The notes under the pieces are model-generated. The model was not told the origin of the DNA, ran no database searches, and was given only the letters and a program-made list of their open reading frames with translations. Below are positions 1 to 12,260 of a DNA stretch of 64,000 bases, one piece after another; within the stretch, counting starts at the first letter, position 1; each line of letters begins with the position of its first letter. Made by a program: the position numbers and the translations under genes. Where the stretch lies: NCBI RefSeq assembly GCF_027579695.1, contig NC_083583.1:22093599-22157598 (forward strand), in the 5' to 3' direction. Origin of the DNA: Neoarius graeffei. Its lineage: Eukaryota > Chordata > Actinopteri > Siluriformes > Ariidae.

Positions 1-82
1 GCAGACTTGTCACTTATCTATGCCGAGCCACATAAAATACTTTGTTCTGAAATAAATAAAATAAATCACAATTCCACCTTAC

Positions 83-247
83 CTTTGAATAGTTTTGGAC
101 CAAATTTCGTAGTATCTTTAGTGGTTTTAGGAACAGCATTTTCTTTCATAATTTCTGTTTCTTCCTCACTTATGGTGACGAAGTGATTGGCCGCTATTTT
201 GCCGAGTCGCTGTCCGTGACTATTGAGAAATAGTCTGAATTTCTCGC
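83..247 (-). pseudogene. Possible Crypton/KIAA1958-like N-terminal exon
   Basis: Read on the minus strand, about 54 codons stay open between a possible acceptor (TTAG before 247) and a GTAAGG donor at 82. The peptide contains the patterns TISEEETEIMKENAVPK and TKFGPKLFK. It resembles the short N-terminal domain found in fish KIAA1958/QRICH1-like tyrosine-recombinase (Crypton-derived) genes, and a related exon lies at 46934-47046. No flanking exon was recognised, so this is probably a relic. The family call rests on pattern memory only. Confidence 0.35.
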
Positions 248-2871
248 CTAATCAGCACGTACAGTTTTCTATAATCACCTGTTTATTTATACTATACACA
301 CACACACACAACACTGAATATGGCCCTAGATTTGCTAAATATTTTGTTTCACATCTCCTGGCCACTGTATTTTTCGTGCTTTTGCTTCTCTAATGCACCC
401 ATACCTCTATTTTAATTCATTCTCGCAATACACTGATGTTCCATTCCACCAGCGTAATGAAATGGACTTATCTGACATTTTCAATCAGTATAAATAAATT
501 ATTTTTATCACCACAAGTATGTTATAAGATTAGTCAGGACACTGTTGGGTTTCTGTTACCTCCTTTCCACCAGCATGTACCAGGTGCTAGTTCTGGGCTA
601 GTGTTAGTGCTGGTTTGGAGCTAGTTCAACTTGGGAATCTTCCAAGAACCAGTTTGCTTTTCCATGGGCAAGATAACCACCATAACGCCAAGTCATTACA
701 TCACTCTGTAGGCCTCCGCTTTCCCAGCCACTAGCTGTTAGCACCGCTAGCCCACCCCATACAGCAACAACAATGGTGGACTACATCTTTTCTTTTTCTT
801 TGGATTAGTCAGACTAGATGCTACACTAGGCCTTTTTTTTTTAATGTCACAAAGTTTTAGTTGGTCTTGCTGGTCACAATAATCCTGCTCCTAGCCCCTG
901 ATGTAAGCAGTTCTTGGTTCTCAACCAGCAAAGAGTTGGTGCTGCTCCGGAACAGTTTTCCAGTTTTCAAACTGGCTCTGGAACTGCCTTGATGGAAAAG
1001 GTGTGTGTGTGTGTGTAGAGTATCATGACTCATTGCACATGATATCATGTGTTCTGCTGCTGGTAAGCAGCGTGATGGGAAAAGGTGGGGAAAGGGATGG
1101 GTGTGAGCTCCCTGCTGGGCAAAAAATTCACACCTCTCCACAATAAAACGGATAACACAGCACAACTAGACCTAAAAAAAAGTTGTTGTTTTTTTTTTCA
1201 TTTTAAAAGACTGTATACAACTGGTACAATTAAATTGTAACATTAAACTAGGTACAAAAGAAATAATTAAGGAAAAACTGCAAATTCTTAAAGTACTGAG
1301 TGTCTACTTTCATATAAGCCATTAAAGCTAGACGGCCTTTCGATTTCATTAAATCGGTGAAATTTAGCTCCCTCTGAAATTTGGTCATTGTGATACATGT
1401 TTATTTCTGCAATATCTCAAAAAACCAGGCCATTCTGTGGCTGGGAAGTTAGTTAATTTGAGGGGATTCCTTAGCAACTAACGTGCATGAAATTGCTCGC
1501 TTCACGCAGTCAAGCAGACAGAGGAAGTCCGTGTGCGCATGCGCAGGTTTACCTTCTTTTCCTTCTTATTTTGGGTTTTACGGCAGCTGACATCCACAGT
1601 GTTGCATTACTGCCATCTACAGGTTTACCTTGACCGTGCACTGACAGTTACATCATTCTGTCACTAAACAAACAGCTGATCACACCGAGGTGCTCGCTGA
1701 CCTCCAATATTTATTAGTTTGGTCCTGCATTTCCTTTCCTTCACAACATAATGTCTTTTCTTCTCACTTTCCATTACTGTAGTCGGTCTTTCACGTTTCA
1801 TTCGCATCCTCCATTTTTCTCTCCTGTTTCAAATTTGTATCCCACAATGCCTTGGGCGATCGGGTAAAGCCCACCACGTGATGCATGACATAGTATATTG
1901 AATTGGGTCATGGTGAAGCAGGAGAAAAAAATAGAGACTTTAGGGCCACATGGCCATAAATTCATTAATTGTTCTGTTTTAAAAAAAAAATAAAATTTGA
2001 AGTCTGTGATTCAAATTCAGTAGCTTTCGGTCCACTAAACAAAAATAATTGGCTGTCAGAGAAAATTATTTTTATGACCTAAACTTGAAAAATCTGAAAG
2101 GCAGTCTAGCTTTAAACATTACTGTGGAGTGTGACATCACAAATATATTCAGTGCTAAACACCCCCAAAACAGGTGGAAATTAAATTTTTTTGGCATCTG
2201 GTAACAAGAGTTAAACTGGGTCTTAGATCAAGGAAACCACTAAAAGGCATAGTGCAGGAGAAACTCCAGGATGAAAACTGAAATGTGTGGTGCGTGTGTT
2301 ATTCGGCAGAGGAAAGCTGGAACTTTTCTTGGCTTATGTCTGAAACACAGAATGATAATGACTTATTTTACATTGTGGACATGTTTCTATCTCACAGTGT
2401 AGCTCAGACAAGCGTTATCTGGTGAAGCATCATGCCACAGTGCTCAGGCGACAGAAGACGACCGTCAAGAGATCTGAAAAGGCGACCGCATGGCAGTGAA
2501 AGGGTGCCTCTGTGTCAGAGAGCACAACTCTCATTTCAGTCCTGCTTATTCTACACCAAAATGAGCCTTGGAGCAATTTCTCAAAAAAAAAACTGTCTCA
2601 AAAACAAGACACATGCAAGGGAGTAAGCTTTACTCTGCAAAAGGAAGTAAAGCTAAAGTTGTCCAATATTTTGTCATTCATGCTTATGCAAAAGGCGTCA
2701 ACACTTTCGACACTCTCATGAATGTTTTATATGTTTTGATTTTCAGTGTATGTTTTGTTTTCCAAAACCTGCAATTTAGCACAATAGTTACAACCATTTA
2801 AAGCTGACAGCACTGCACAGTTTTAAGGGAAAATGTCCCGACTCACAAAATGCCACTGTAGATCAAATGTA
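248..2871. other. Stretch without a recognised gene
   Basis: A short CA run lies at about 296-311 and a GT run at about 1000-1016. Several poly-A/T runs are present. The short open frames here (for example 436-624 and 857-1165) have no domain pattern and no splice support. Around 1500-1900 the sequence looks like decayed repeat. Confidence 0.5.
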
Positions 2872-2879
2872 CCATTTAG

Positions 2880-3743
2880 CAGGCTTGTACTACTCAAGTC
2901 CAAGACTCGGACTCGAGTCCAACTCGTGCCCTAATTTTAAGGACTCATGACTTGACTTGGACTTAAGCACTGATGACTCAGACTTGGACTCAGACTCGTG
3001 CATTAACTGCATTCGGACTCGTAAATTGGAGACAAGGACTCAGATTTTTTTCTTTATTTTTTTGTAACATGCCATAATGATTTGGCATAAGATATTGATA
3101 TCTACATTAATTTTATACTAATTTTGTGCAAGAGAATGCACATTCATCTGTTCATACAGCATGTTCAGCAACAAACTAACATTGATGGTGCTAAAATGCC
3201 TGGAGAGAAGCCCCTAGGATTGTTTGCTTATACAGACTTCTGGTGCAGTGGGAAAAAATGCACTGCTATGTGTTCCATATGTAGAAGAACTATCGAGGAG
3301 ACGACGGGGACAACCTCGAACTTCAATCATCATTTAGCAAGACTCCACCCAGAGAAGGAAGTGACGCGCTATGTTCATTGCTCTGTTGATAGCGGGGCTT
3401 GCTTGCTGACCGATGAACTAGCTAGTGTTAACCCTCTCTCATGTTATTTGCCCTGTTGATAGTGGGCGGGGCTTGCTGAGCGATGAAAAAGCTTTTTATC
3501 TGTAGCCTATTAACTAAAATGGGACAGTCAAACAGTAATGCTACTCCAACACAGTAGCAGAGACCGTTTCACAGAAAGGCAGCAACAGCCACCGTCAAAT
3601 GGTGCGGTTGGAGTCTTGTTCTCGGACTCGACTCAGATCAATAGTGGACTCGACTCAAAATTTTCTTGAATGACTTGGACTTTAACACTGGGAACTCGAG
3701 ACTGGACTTGGACTTGAGGTTTAGTGACTCGACTACAACACTG
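2880..3743 (+). mobile_element. Short hAT element with GACTC-rich ends
   Basis: The element is 864 bp and is flanked by the 8-bp duplication CCATTTAG (2872-2879 and 3744-3751), the hAT hallmark. It starts CAGGCTTGTACTACTC and ends CTACAACACTG. Both ends are packed with GACTCG/GACTTGGACT-type subterminal repeats, in inverted orientation, the likely transposase-binding sites. It carries a BED-finger frame at 3124-3459 but no catalytic domain, so it is a deleted, non-autonomous copy. Confidence 0.85.
3124..3459 (+). pseudogene. BED zinc-finger remnant of a hAT transposase
   Basis: This frame of 111 codons carries C-x2-C (CSIC) followed by about 20 residues and the HHLARLH histidine pair, the layout of a BED zinc finger used by hAT transposases for DNA binding. 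Just upstream, FAYTDFWCSG fits the aromatic-rich start of BED domains. The frame stops soon after the finger and no RNase-H-like catalytic part follows. It sits inside the hAT element bounded by 8-bp duplications, so it is a transposase remnant, not a host gene. Confidence 0.6.
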
Positions 3744-3838
3744 CCATTTAGTGAACTATAGATGTGCTTGCCCTTCTAGATAAACATTGGTCAATGATTC
3801 TCATACCAGAAGAGTCATTTGATGTAAATCAACACAAA

Positions 3839-4226
3839 ATAAATCAATCCTCCTTGCATTTGCTTCCCTGCAAATGCTGTCAGTGTTCTGTAGGCCTAAT
3901 GCTGCTATTTATACGACTCTCGCCTGTGTGTTAGCCTGTGGAGCATGAGCAATTCATTTCATGGTTTTACACAATGGCAATTAATGTAGTAAAATAACAG
4001 GATTGGCTTTCCATATCTAATTTCCATATCTAATAAATCAATCCTCCTTGCATTTGCTTCCCTGCAAATGCTGTCAGTGTTCTGTAGGCCTAATGCTGCT
4101 ATTTATACGACTCTCGCCTGTGTGTTAGCCTGTGGAGCATGAGCAATTCATTTCATGGTTTTACACAATGGCAATTAATGTAGTAAAATAACAGGATTGG
4201 CTTTCCATATCTAATTTTGTAATGTA
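3839..4226. repeat. 194-bp tandem duplication, two copies
   Basis: The block beginning AAATCAATCCTCCTTGCATT at 3841 returns at 4035, exactly 194 bp later. I see no difference over at least 180 bp. The junction repeats the phrase TTTCCATATCTAAT, which could have served as the microhomology for the duplication. Confidence 0.93.
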
Positions 4227-5159
4227 AGCTATACTGTTAACATTATCAGTGTTAGGGTTGGGTTTGTTTGGGGTTTTTTTAACATTTATTTATTTATGTG
4301 TATAGTTTTATACAGTATATAACAAGCACAATGTAAAAATGTTCTTTTGGTTGATTGAACAGTTTGATAATAGATAATGGGGAAAAAATTAGTCATACCC
4401 TGTTGAAGATTTAACCATGTTTGCCACAAAAGAAAAGCATAGTTAAATGAAGTACCATAGTAAAACTATGACTGCATTATTAGTACTGTATATTTAATAT
4501 ATAAGTATAGCAACCATAGTTGCCATGAGCTATCACAGTAAAATTGTGGCAGTGTCATGTTTCTAGAGTTATCCTAATAATTACCCGAGTCAAATCTACA
4601 TTGAATTATCACAAGGGATTACTAGCTTTGACTTTTTCTTTTTTTGCTTGAGAGCCTGAATTTATTTTATTTTATTTTATTGCTAATCTGAGCCAAGTGA
4701 TCTGTCAAATAAAAGGAGTCAGACTCTTAAAATATTCAGTTCAATGCACATAGAAAGTGTTGTGTTCTGCAGGTGATTTACAAAGAATAATTACGTGAAT
4801 GAGGTTAGATGCAAAGTCAAGGAAGAAGCAAATAAGTTTTTGCATGCACTAAAGCTTCCTGGCAGTACTGACAAGCTCATTACATTAAATTAATGGCATT
4901 TAGCAGACACTGTTATCCAGAACAACATACCCAGAGCAGCAGTTGGGGGTTAGGTACTTTGCTCAAGGGCACTTCAGCCATTCCTGCTGTTCCAGGGAAT
5001 CAAACCAGCAACATTTTGGTGCTTCTCTAACTATTAAGCCATGGCATCCCATGGTAAGGTCAGATATCAAACTTGAACCTTGAGCATCACGACTCTAGGA
5101 CAAATAAAGGCAATGAGACAGGTCAAGAAACTGTTCAGAATACAATATTTCTAAATGTA
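4227..5159. other. Stretch without a gene; decayed SINE/LINE tail
   Basis: At about 4884-5050 the minus strand reads like the common fish retroelement tail that includes the phrase GGCATTTAGCAGACACT and ends near a decayed tRNA-like head. A TTTTA run lies at 4662-4680. Nothing else is recognisable. Confidence 0.5.
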
Positions 5160-5522
5160 TACAACCCTGATTCCAAAAAAGTTGGGACAAAGTACAAATT
5201 GTAAATAAAAACGGAATGCAATAATTTACAAATCTCAAAAACTGATATTGTATTCATAATAGAACACAGACAACATATCAAATGTCGAAAGTGAGACATT
5301 TTGAAATTTCATACCAAATATTGGCTCATTTGAAATTTCATGACAGCAACACATCTCAAAAAAGTTGGGACAGGGCAATAAGAGGCTGGAAAAGTTAAAG
5401 GTACAAAAAAGGAACAGCTGGAGGACCAAATTGCAACTCATTAGGTCAATTGGCAATAGGTCATTAACATGACTGGGTATAAAAAGAGCATCTTGGAGTG
5501 GCAGCGGCTCTCAGAAGTAAAG

Positions 5523-6548
5523 ATGGGAAGAGGATCACCAATCCCCCTAATTCTGCGCTGACAAATAGTGGAGCAATATCAGAAAGGAGTTCGACAGTGT
5601 AAAATTGCAAAGAGTTTGAACATATCATCATCTACAATGCATAATATCATCAAAAGACTCAGAGAATCTGGAAGAATCTCTGTGCGTAAGGGTCAAGGCC
5701 GGAAAACCATACTGGGTGCCCGTGATCTTCGGGCCCTTAGACAGCACTGCATCACATACAGGCATGCTTCTGTATTGGAAATCACAAAATGGGCTCAGGA
5801 ATATTTCCAGAGAACATTATCTGTGAACACAATTCACCGTGCCGTCTGCCGTTGCCAGCTAAAACTCTATAGTTCAAAGAAGAAGCTGTATCTAAACATG
5901 ATCCAGAAGCGCAGACGTCTTCTCTGGGCCAAGGCTCATTTAAAATGGACTGTGGCAAAGTGGAAAACTGTTCTGTGGTCAGACGAATCAAAATTTGAAG
6001 TTCTTTATGGAAATCAGGGACACCATGTCATTCGGACTAAAGAGGAGAAGGACGACCCAAGTTGTTATCAGCACTCGGTTCAGAAGCCTGCATCTCTGAT
6101 GGTATGGGGTTGCATTAGTGCGTGTGGCATGGGCAGCTTGCACATCTGGAAAGACACCATCAATGCTGAAAGGTATATCCAGGTTCTAGAGCAACATATG
6201 CTCCCATCCAGACGACGTCTCTTTCAGGGAAGACCTTGCATTTTCCAACATGACAATGCCAAACCACATACTGCATCAATTACAGCATCATGGCTGCGTA
6301 GAAGAAGGGTCCGTGTACTGAACTGGCCAGCCTGCAGTCCAGATCTTTCACCCATAGAAAACATTTGGCGCATCATAAAACGGAAGATACGACAAAAAAG
6401 ACCTAAGACAGTTGAGCAACTAGAATCCTACATTAGACAAGAATGGGTTAACATTCCTATCCCTAAACTTGAGCAACTTGTCTCCTCAGTCCCCAGACGT
6501 TTACAGACTGTTGTAAACTGGGATGTAGTGGTGCGTAAACGCACATAA
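5523..6548 (+). pseudogene. Tc1 DD34E transposase, broken at both ends
   Basis: This is the cut-and-paste transposase of the Tc1/mariner superfamily. An N-terminal helix-turn-helix ([20 protein letters not shown]) is followed by a DDE catalytic core: [18 protein letters not shown], then exactly 34 residues to the Glu of SPIENIWR. The original start ATG is at 5523, but codon 13 is TGA (5559-5561) where the copy at 62978-64000 has CGA, a CpG-type change. The last ten codons are replaced because a hAT inserted at 6518, so the frame ends in ten element-derived residues ([10 protein letters not shown]). Translation from an internal start could still give most of the catalytic domain, but a normal protein is unlikely. 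Confidence 0.9.
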
Positions 6549-6872
6549 ACGCCGTTTACCCACCTCCAGATTTTAGGAAATAGCGTTTATGAACCTCTAA
6601 ATATAGTTTACGCACGTCCAAGCATAGTTTACCCACCTCTAAATACAGTTTACGCACGTATGTCTCTTGTTTTATACAGATATTAAAACAGCTTTTCCGT
6701 TATTTTTCAATTGCCTACACCTAGTAGATCCTGCACAAGTTCTTGTGGGTTTTATCAACACTGCGTAGCCTACGCGTAGTAATTGTCTGTCTACCGCTCG
6801 CCCTCTTGCGGGAGCCAGCAGACTGCGAGATTCATTAGTCACTGATTACGTGTGTGAAGAAATGGTGAAGAA

Positions 6873-7784
6873 ATGGATATTAGGCGATTTCTGAAGCGTC
6901 GGAGCATCACCCTTCCAGCTGATACCAGCAAAACGTCTCGACACAGTGAGTCCAAAAAGAATCCTGAACTTCACGTTTTTAGGATAAACTCCCCATCATT
7001 TTGGTTTGTGAACCATGCCACTAACTAACGTTAGGTTGTTAACTTGTGCCAACAAATTAGCCTACCTTTCTGGCAGACAAATGACGTTGTTAGTGTAGTC
7101 TAAAGTTTTTGGTAATTATTATATCAACATAAATTCAGTATTTGTAGCGCATTGTAAGACAAATAGTTGTCATTTCATGTTAATCTCGAAGTCATGATGA
7201 CAGCATGCTAGCTTCATGTCACGGATATAATATAGAGAACTTAGCCTAAAGTAACGTTAGGCAAGTCACTCCTCCCCGCCCTTCTCGGTGTGTGGGTGTG
7301 TGTGTTTATTTTTTAAAGAAGGCTATAGCATTCAGATTGGGCAGAAATACTTGTCCACATGATTGGTGTACTTAGCCGTTTTAATTTAATTTTACAGATA
7401 GTGGTGGAGAGACAGACAGTGTTGCGGGGCCAGGAGAAACAGCAGGAGGAGAGACAGAAGGAGGAGAGAGTGAGAGGAGGAAAATAGGGCAAAGAGAGGA
7501 TGAAACAGGATCAACTACAAGAGGAGAAAAGGGAGGAAAAGAGAGAAGGCAAATGGATGGAGAATCAGATAGGCCTTTAAGAGAAACTTTGATAGAGGAA
7601 ACTGAGGGAGAAACAGAGAGAGGAGAAAATGAGGGAAGAAAAACAGAAATAGACGGAACAGAAGGAAGAGAAAATGAGGGAGGAGAATCAGATAGAGAAG
7701 ATGCAGAGACAGACGAAATGGAGGCAGAGGAAACTGAGACAGTATCAGAAAGCATCAGATGCCATCCACACATCTGGACTGAAA
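6873..7784 (+). pseudogene. hAT transposase N-terminal exons (two)
   Basis: Exon 1 (6873-6945) starts MDIRRFLKRRS, a start typical of fish ZMYM1-like/hAT (Ac-type) transposases. It ends at a GTGAGT donor in phase 1. Exon 2 (7398-7784) follows a TTTTACAG acceptor, keeps the frame for 129 codons, is very rich in Glu, Gly and Arg, and ends at GTATGT. No BED or TTF zinc finger and no catalytic region follow. This is the 5' part of a deleted transposase gene. Confidence 0.5.
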
Positions 7785-8271
7785 GTATGTGTAATTTGCC
7801 ATTCTTACACACAGTCTTTATTTTTCTCTCTTTATTGATTATTTAGATTTCATAAACACCACTACTTGGTGTCTCACTCACACACACACACACACACACA
7901 CAAATGCTTGGACTCACTCACACATGCACACAAGTAAACACACATGCACATTCACACTCACACACACACAAACACTTTCATACACACACATACAAAAGTT
8001 AACATTCTTCTAGTGCAAGGTCTACTGCTGTGATATATCTGTCAGCTGATGGATTTCATATGGCCTACTGCTGGTATGTGTAATTTGCCATTCTTTCACA
8101 CTGACATTATATTTCTCTTTATTAAGATTTAATAAACCTCAAACATACTTATTGTGTATCTTGTTTTATGAATGATATAGAGTAGAGACCTCAGGGAACC
8201 CTTGTCACACACATACATACATGCACTCACACACACAAGTACACACACATGCACATTCACAAACACTCTGT

Positions 8272-8276
<5 letters not shown>

Positions 8277-8313
<37 letters not shown>

Positions 8314-8322
8314 CACTGTCAT

Positions 8323-8371
<49 letters not shown>
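8277..8371. repeat. (CA)n microsatellite, two blocks
   Basis: Pure AC repeats at about 8277-8310 and 8325-8371 are separated by a short ATGCACTGTCATGCGC bridge. They lie in the 3' half of the hAT element. Further CA-rich sequence is at 7880-8000. Confidence 0.95.
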
Positions 8372-8374
<3 letters not shown>

Positions 8375-8812
8375 CTATGTGTCAGAAAAGTTGTTTCATA
8401 CAATACGCATCGTAGCATCCTTGCGTCATGCTTGCGTCGACTATGAATTGGCCCTTACAACGTCGTGGTCCCCCGATCCCAAAATTTATAGTTTACCCAC
8501 TTCTTTTTTTACCACTACACCCCTGGTTGTAAAGAGAAAAGGGGATGTCTCACAGTGGTAAACATGGCCTTGTCCCAACTTTTTTTGAGATGTGTTGTTG
8601 TCATGAAATTTAAAATCACCTAATTTTTCTCTTTAAATGATACATTTTCTCAGTTTAAACATTTGATATGTCATCTATGTTCTATTCTGAATAAAATATG
8701 GAATTTTGAAACTTCCACATAATTGCATTCCGTTTTTATTTCCAATTTGTACTTTGTCCCAACTTTTTTGGAATTGGGGTTGTAAATGTGTGTAGATGTC
8801 AGTGAGCATTAT

Positions 8813-9170
8813 CCATCCATCCATCCATTATCCATAGCCTGGGTAGGGTCACAGGCAAGCTGGAGCCTATCCCAGCTGACTATGGGTGAGAAGTGGGGTA
8901 CACCCTGGACAAGTCACCAGGTCATCTCAGGGCTGACACATAGAGACAAACAACCATTCACACTTACAGTCAATTTAGAGCCACCAATTAGCCTAATCTG
9001 CATGTCTTTGGACTGTGGGAGGAAACCAGAGCATCCGGAGGAAACCCACGCAGACACAGGGAAAACATGCAAACTCCACACAGAAAGGCCCCCGTCGGCT
9101 GCTGGGCTCGAACCCGGAACCTTCTTGCTGTGAGGCAACAGTGCTAACCACTACACCACCGTGCCACCCT
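8813..9170 (-). repeat. tRNA-derived SINE, old copy
   Basis: The minus strand reads the family head (GGTGGTGTAGTGGTTAGC, an A-box; GGTTCGAGCCC-like B-box), the conserved body and a short tail. A near-match duplication, AGTGAGCATTAT against AGTGAGCGTTAT, flanks it. An ATCC repeat replaces the ATGAG tail of younger copies. Confidence 0.85.
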
Positions 9171-9809
9171 GAGTGAGCGTTATATTATATTTATAAGGCA
9201 TATATGAATGAAACCCTCCTCAGTGGTTCTGTTTAGATGCTGTCGGAGGTGCGAATGTGAATCTCAAAATGAACAGATCTTTAGTGCCTTAAGAGAAACT
9301 TATTATTAACAATTAATAAATTGTCCAATTTTGTCTTCAATTAGTGGAAACAGACTTCTTCAAATGTAATACATGCCCATAGGTTGTATTCATTTGCAGA
9401 CATAGGGCCAGGTTTACTAAACAGAGCAAATTAGCATGAGGCTGCAATCCAAAAAAAGTGCCAATTAGAGTGGCCAAAACCATGGGTGATCTACTAATAA
9501 TGCATAAATTAATGAACACAGATGCTGTTCATTCCTGAGCATGCAGTGTGGGACATTCCATGCAGTGAGACATTCGCAAGCATATATATTACGTACATTT
9601 CGAAGAGAAAATATTAGCTAATCTGAGGAAACAAAAATCTCTTCTGTGCACATTCTATCTCTGGCTGCACTTGACACACACCTGCAGTGTCTCTTGCACT
9701 CTATCAGCAAACTAAAGACATGCTTTTTTTCTGTGTTCTGGGTGCTGGTCACTTGCGAAGAGCTTCAGCCATTTTTGCATAGACTGTTCTATTCATTGAC
9801 TACCTGTCC
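9171..9809. other. No feature recognised
   Basis: This is AT-rich sequence with no long frame, no tandem array and no recognised repeat end. Confidence 0.5.
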
Positions 9810-10314
9810 TTAACCCTTTGGGGTCGGGAGCTTTGCTGGCGAAGCTCGACAGGTTTAGAATGAATAGATCATGCATTTAGATAAATATCTTTGTGAGTTT
9901 TTCATTATACAAGCATGATAAACATACTGACAGAAACTTTGTACTTTACACTTTCCTATGTGCCCACTGCCAAGTAATATTATAGTTTTTAAATTACCTA
10001 AATTAGATGAAACATAAAACCTGTCACCTTACTCAGTCACACTTGATTCGGAGCACTGAGCGCCCACTTGCGCATTCATAAAAGACTGTTCACATGGTAA
10101 CGGCATGATAATCACTTTCACTCTTTCGGTTTTGATTGTTTTCTCTTTCGTGGTGGGAACACCCACCATAAACAGGTTAAACTCTGTCAGACGTAGTTTA
10201 GGCTATTTGGAGGTAAAACTTGTTGAGAGGTGGCATGCGGATTTTATGCGCTTCAGATGATTCAGGGCAGCGATTCAATTTATGATTCATTTCATGATTC
10301 AGGACAGCGATTCA

Positions 10315-10683
10315 GGCGACACGGTGGTGTAGTGGTTAGTGCTGTCGCCTCACAGCAAGAAGGTCCGGGTTCAAGCCCCGTGGCCGGCGAGGGCCTTTCT
10401 GTGTGGAGTTTGCATGTTCTCCCTGTGTCCGCGTGGGTTTCCTCTGGGTGCTCTGGTTTCCCCCACAGTCCAAAGACATGCAGGTTAGGTTAACTGGTGA
10501 CTCTAAATTGACCGTAGGTGTGAATGTGAATGGTTGTCTGTGTCTATGTGTCAGCCTTGTGATGACCTGGCGACTTGTCCAGGGTGTACCCTGCCTTTCG
10601 CCCGTAGTCAGCTGGGATAGGCTCCAGCTTGCCTGCGACCCTGTAGGACAGGATAAAGCGGTTAGAGATAATGAGATGAGATG
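10315..10683 (+). repeat. tRNA-derived SINE
   Basis: This is a full copy from the A-box head to an (ATGAG)n tail, flanked by the duplication AGCGATTCA. It is inserted in a run of about 30-bp GATTCAGGACAGC-type minisatellite units inside the piggyBac-like element. Confidence 0.92.
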
Positions 10684-11939
10684 AGAGCGATTCAATTTCA
10701 GGACAGCAAATCAATTCATGATTCAATTCATGATTCAGGACAGCGATTCAATTCAATCTTGAGAACTGTGACACCGATGACCTTTTTTACTTCGACTCGA
10801 TCCAGCCCAAGATCAACTCGAGTAAGTGTAAATATTTCTTCTATTTCTTATAAGCGTATCAGTTGATGTGCGTGCGCTGTAGTGCATACACAGGAAAAAT
10901 GACTTAGCAATTTTTCCAGAGTTAAAAGCATTTTCCTCAAAATACTTAATTTTGCACGATTTTGAGTTTAGAGAGTAAAATTTGGAGTTGGAGTGGAAGC
11001 AAAATTACAGAGTAATTGTATAACAGTAACAGAGTAGGTTGTGGCTCTGAACTGTGTAAAATAGTACAAGAGTTAATTTCAAGACACACTGAATAGAGTC
11101 AAATACCAAAATAAAGTCAAATACCAGATAAATGAAGCTGTTGTAAAAAGTAATTTTAGAACTGTGTTGGAATGTGTGAAAAACATGACCTTACCCATTG
11201 TAACTTGACCTGATGGGATTAAGAGTTAATCTGATGGGATCAGTTCACTCGTCTCATTGAATGGAAAGTTTTTAAACTTCTCATTGAATACCCGTCCCAC
11301 TGCCAACCCTTTATCCCAAAACAATAGGACATAGATTTTTTTGATGGCCAGTTAATTGTTCAAATCAATGGAGCAGATTTAAGTTTTTGTGCTTGAGCCA
11401 TTCCTAAGACTGAACAGAATCACCTCGAGTGACCAAAACGTTTCGACACAATGGATAAGGTCATGCTTTTTTCACACATTCCAACACAGTTCTAAAACTG
11501 CTTTTTACAACATTTTTATTGATCTGTTATTTTTTAAAAATACAATCAAGACAGGGGCATCAGAAGCATTTTTAATGTGCGGGGGACACACTGGTGGGAG
11601 GTCTGGGGGTCCTCCCCCAGAAAAATTTTAATTACTTAGATGCCATTTCCTGCATTCTGGTGTATTTTTAACAGATTGTTAAACACCTAATTTTACCTAC
11701 AAAAGTCACTTAATTCAATGACTATTTTAGAGACTCAACAATAAGTCCTCGTTCAACTAGTCCATATATATCAACGTGTTTCTAAACCCACTGCTATGCC
11801 TAAGATAATGAGATGAATGTGACACAATTTATCACCAATGACTTTATGGATGCATTTTACTTTTTATTTTGTGTTTCCTTTTTTATTTGGTTTTAGATGT
11901 AACACAACAATGTGCCAAGCAATAGTGACACTCAACTGT

Positions 11940-12250
11940 ATGTTTAAAAACAAGAATATTCATAATTTCACACAATGAACAGGCATGACATGGCATCATG
12001 CAAACTTCATAACACAAAATCACACTGTGTCAAGCAACGGTGACACATAAAAAATAAATTCACACAATGAACAGGTGCAATTTTATTAACCACCAACAGT
12101 GACTTTAGTGGGTGCATTTTACTTTTTATCGATTTAGTGATACTCATAACAAAAATGACATGGCATCATGCAGTCTTCATAACACAAAATTACACTGTGT
12201 CAAGCAATGACACATTAAAGATAATGTCACACAATGAACAAGTGCAGTTT
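11940..12250. repeat. Degenerate tandem repeat, about 170-bp period
   Basis: The phrase CATGGCATCATGCA followed by TTCATAACACAAAAT and ACTGTGTCAAGCAA occurs near 11990 and again near 12160. CACACAATGAACA occurs three times. It is a two-unit, diverged array just left of the Tc1 insertion. Confidence 0.75.
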
Positions 12251-12260
12251 TGTCAACCTA

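Larger units (their letters stand above)
6518..8525 (+). mobile_element. hAT element inserted in the Tc1 transposase gene
   Basis: The 8-bp duplication GTTGTAAA flanks it (6510-6517 and 8526-8533). The inverted ends are CTGGGATGTAGTGGT on the left and CAGGGGTGTAGTGGT, read inward, on the right. The left end carries several copies of a TAGTTTACSCACSTC-like subterminal motif (about 6535-6660), with another near 8487. It holds two N-terminal transposase exons, then only CA-rich microsatellite where the catalytic domain should be. Confidence 0.9.
5162..8782 (+). mobile_element. Tc1-like DNA transposon split by a hAT
   Basis: The inverted ends start CAACCCTGATTCCAAAAAAG and are flanked by TA (5160-5161, 8783-8784). 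The transposase gene lies at 5523-6548. The element is 3621 bp only because a 2008-bp hAT entered at 6518. Without it the length is about 1.6 kb, normal for the family. A second copy of the same family, in the opposite direction, starts at 62758. Confidence 0.95.

Noticed and set aside
7381-7812. Ser/Pro-rich 143-codon minus-strand frame
   Set aside because: It is the complement of the Glu/Gly-rich hAT exon 2, which has splice sites and frame continuity.
8202-8561. Open frames rich in Thr-His or Cys-Val repeats around the CA arrays (also 27190-27662 and 8129-8368)
   Set aside because: They are translations of CA/GT microsatellite, open in every frame, with no start context or domain.
10315-10683. 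tRNA gene at SINE heads (A-box and B-box present)
   Set aside because: The heads are followed by SINE body and tail, have no good cloverleaf, and are flanked by target duplications.
10336-10695. Recurrent 80-150 codon frames with [13 protein letters not shown] or MSLDCGGN patterns at every SINE copy
   Set aside because: The same frames appear in all SINE copies on both strands. They come from the SINE body and are not genes.
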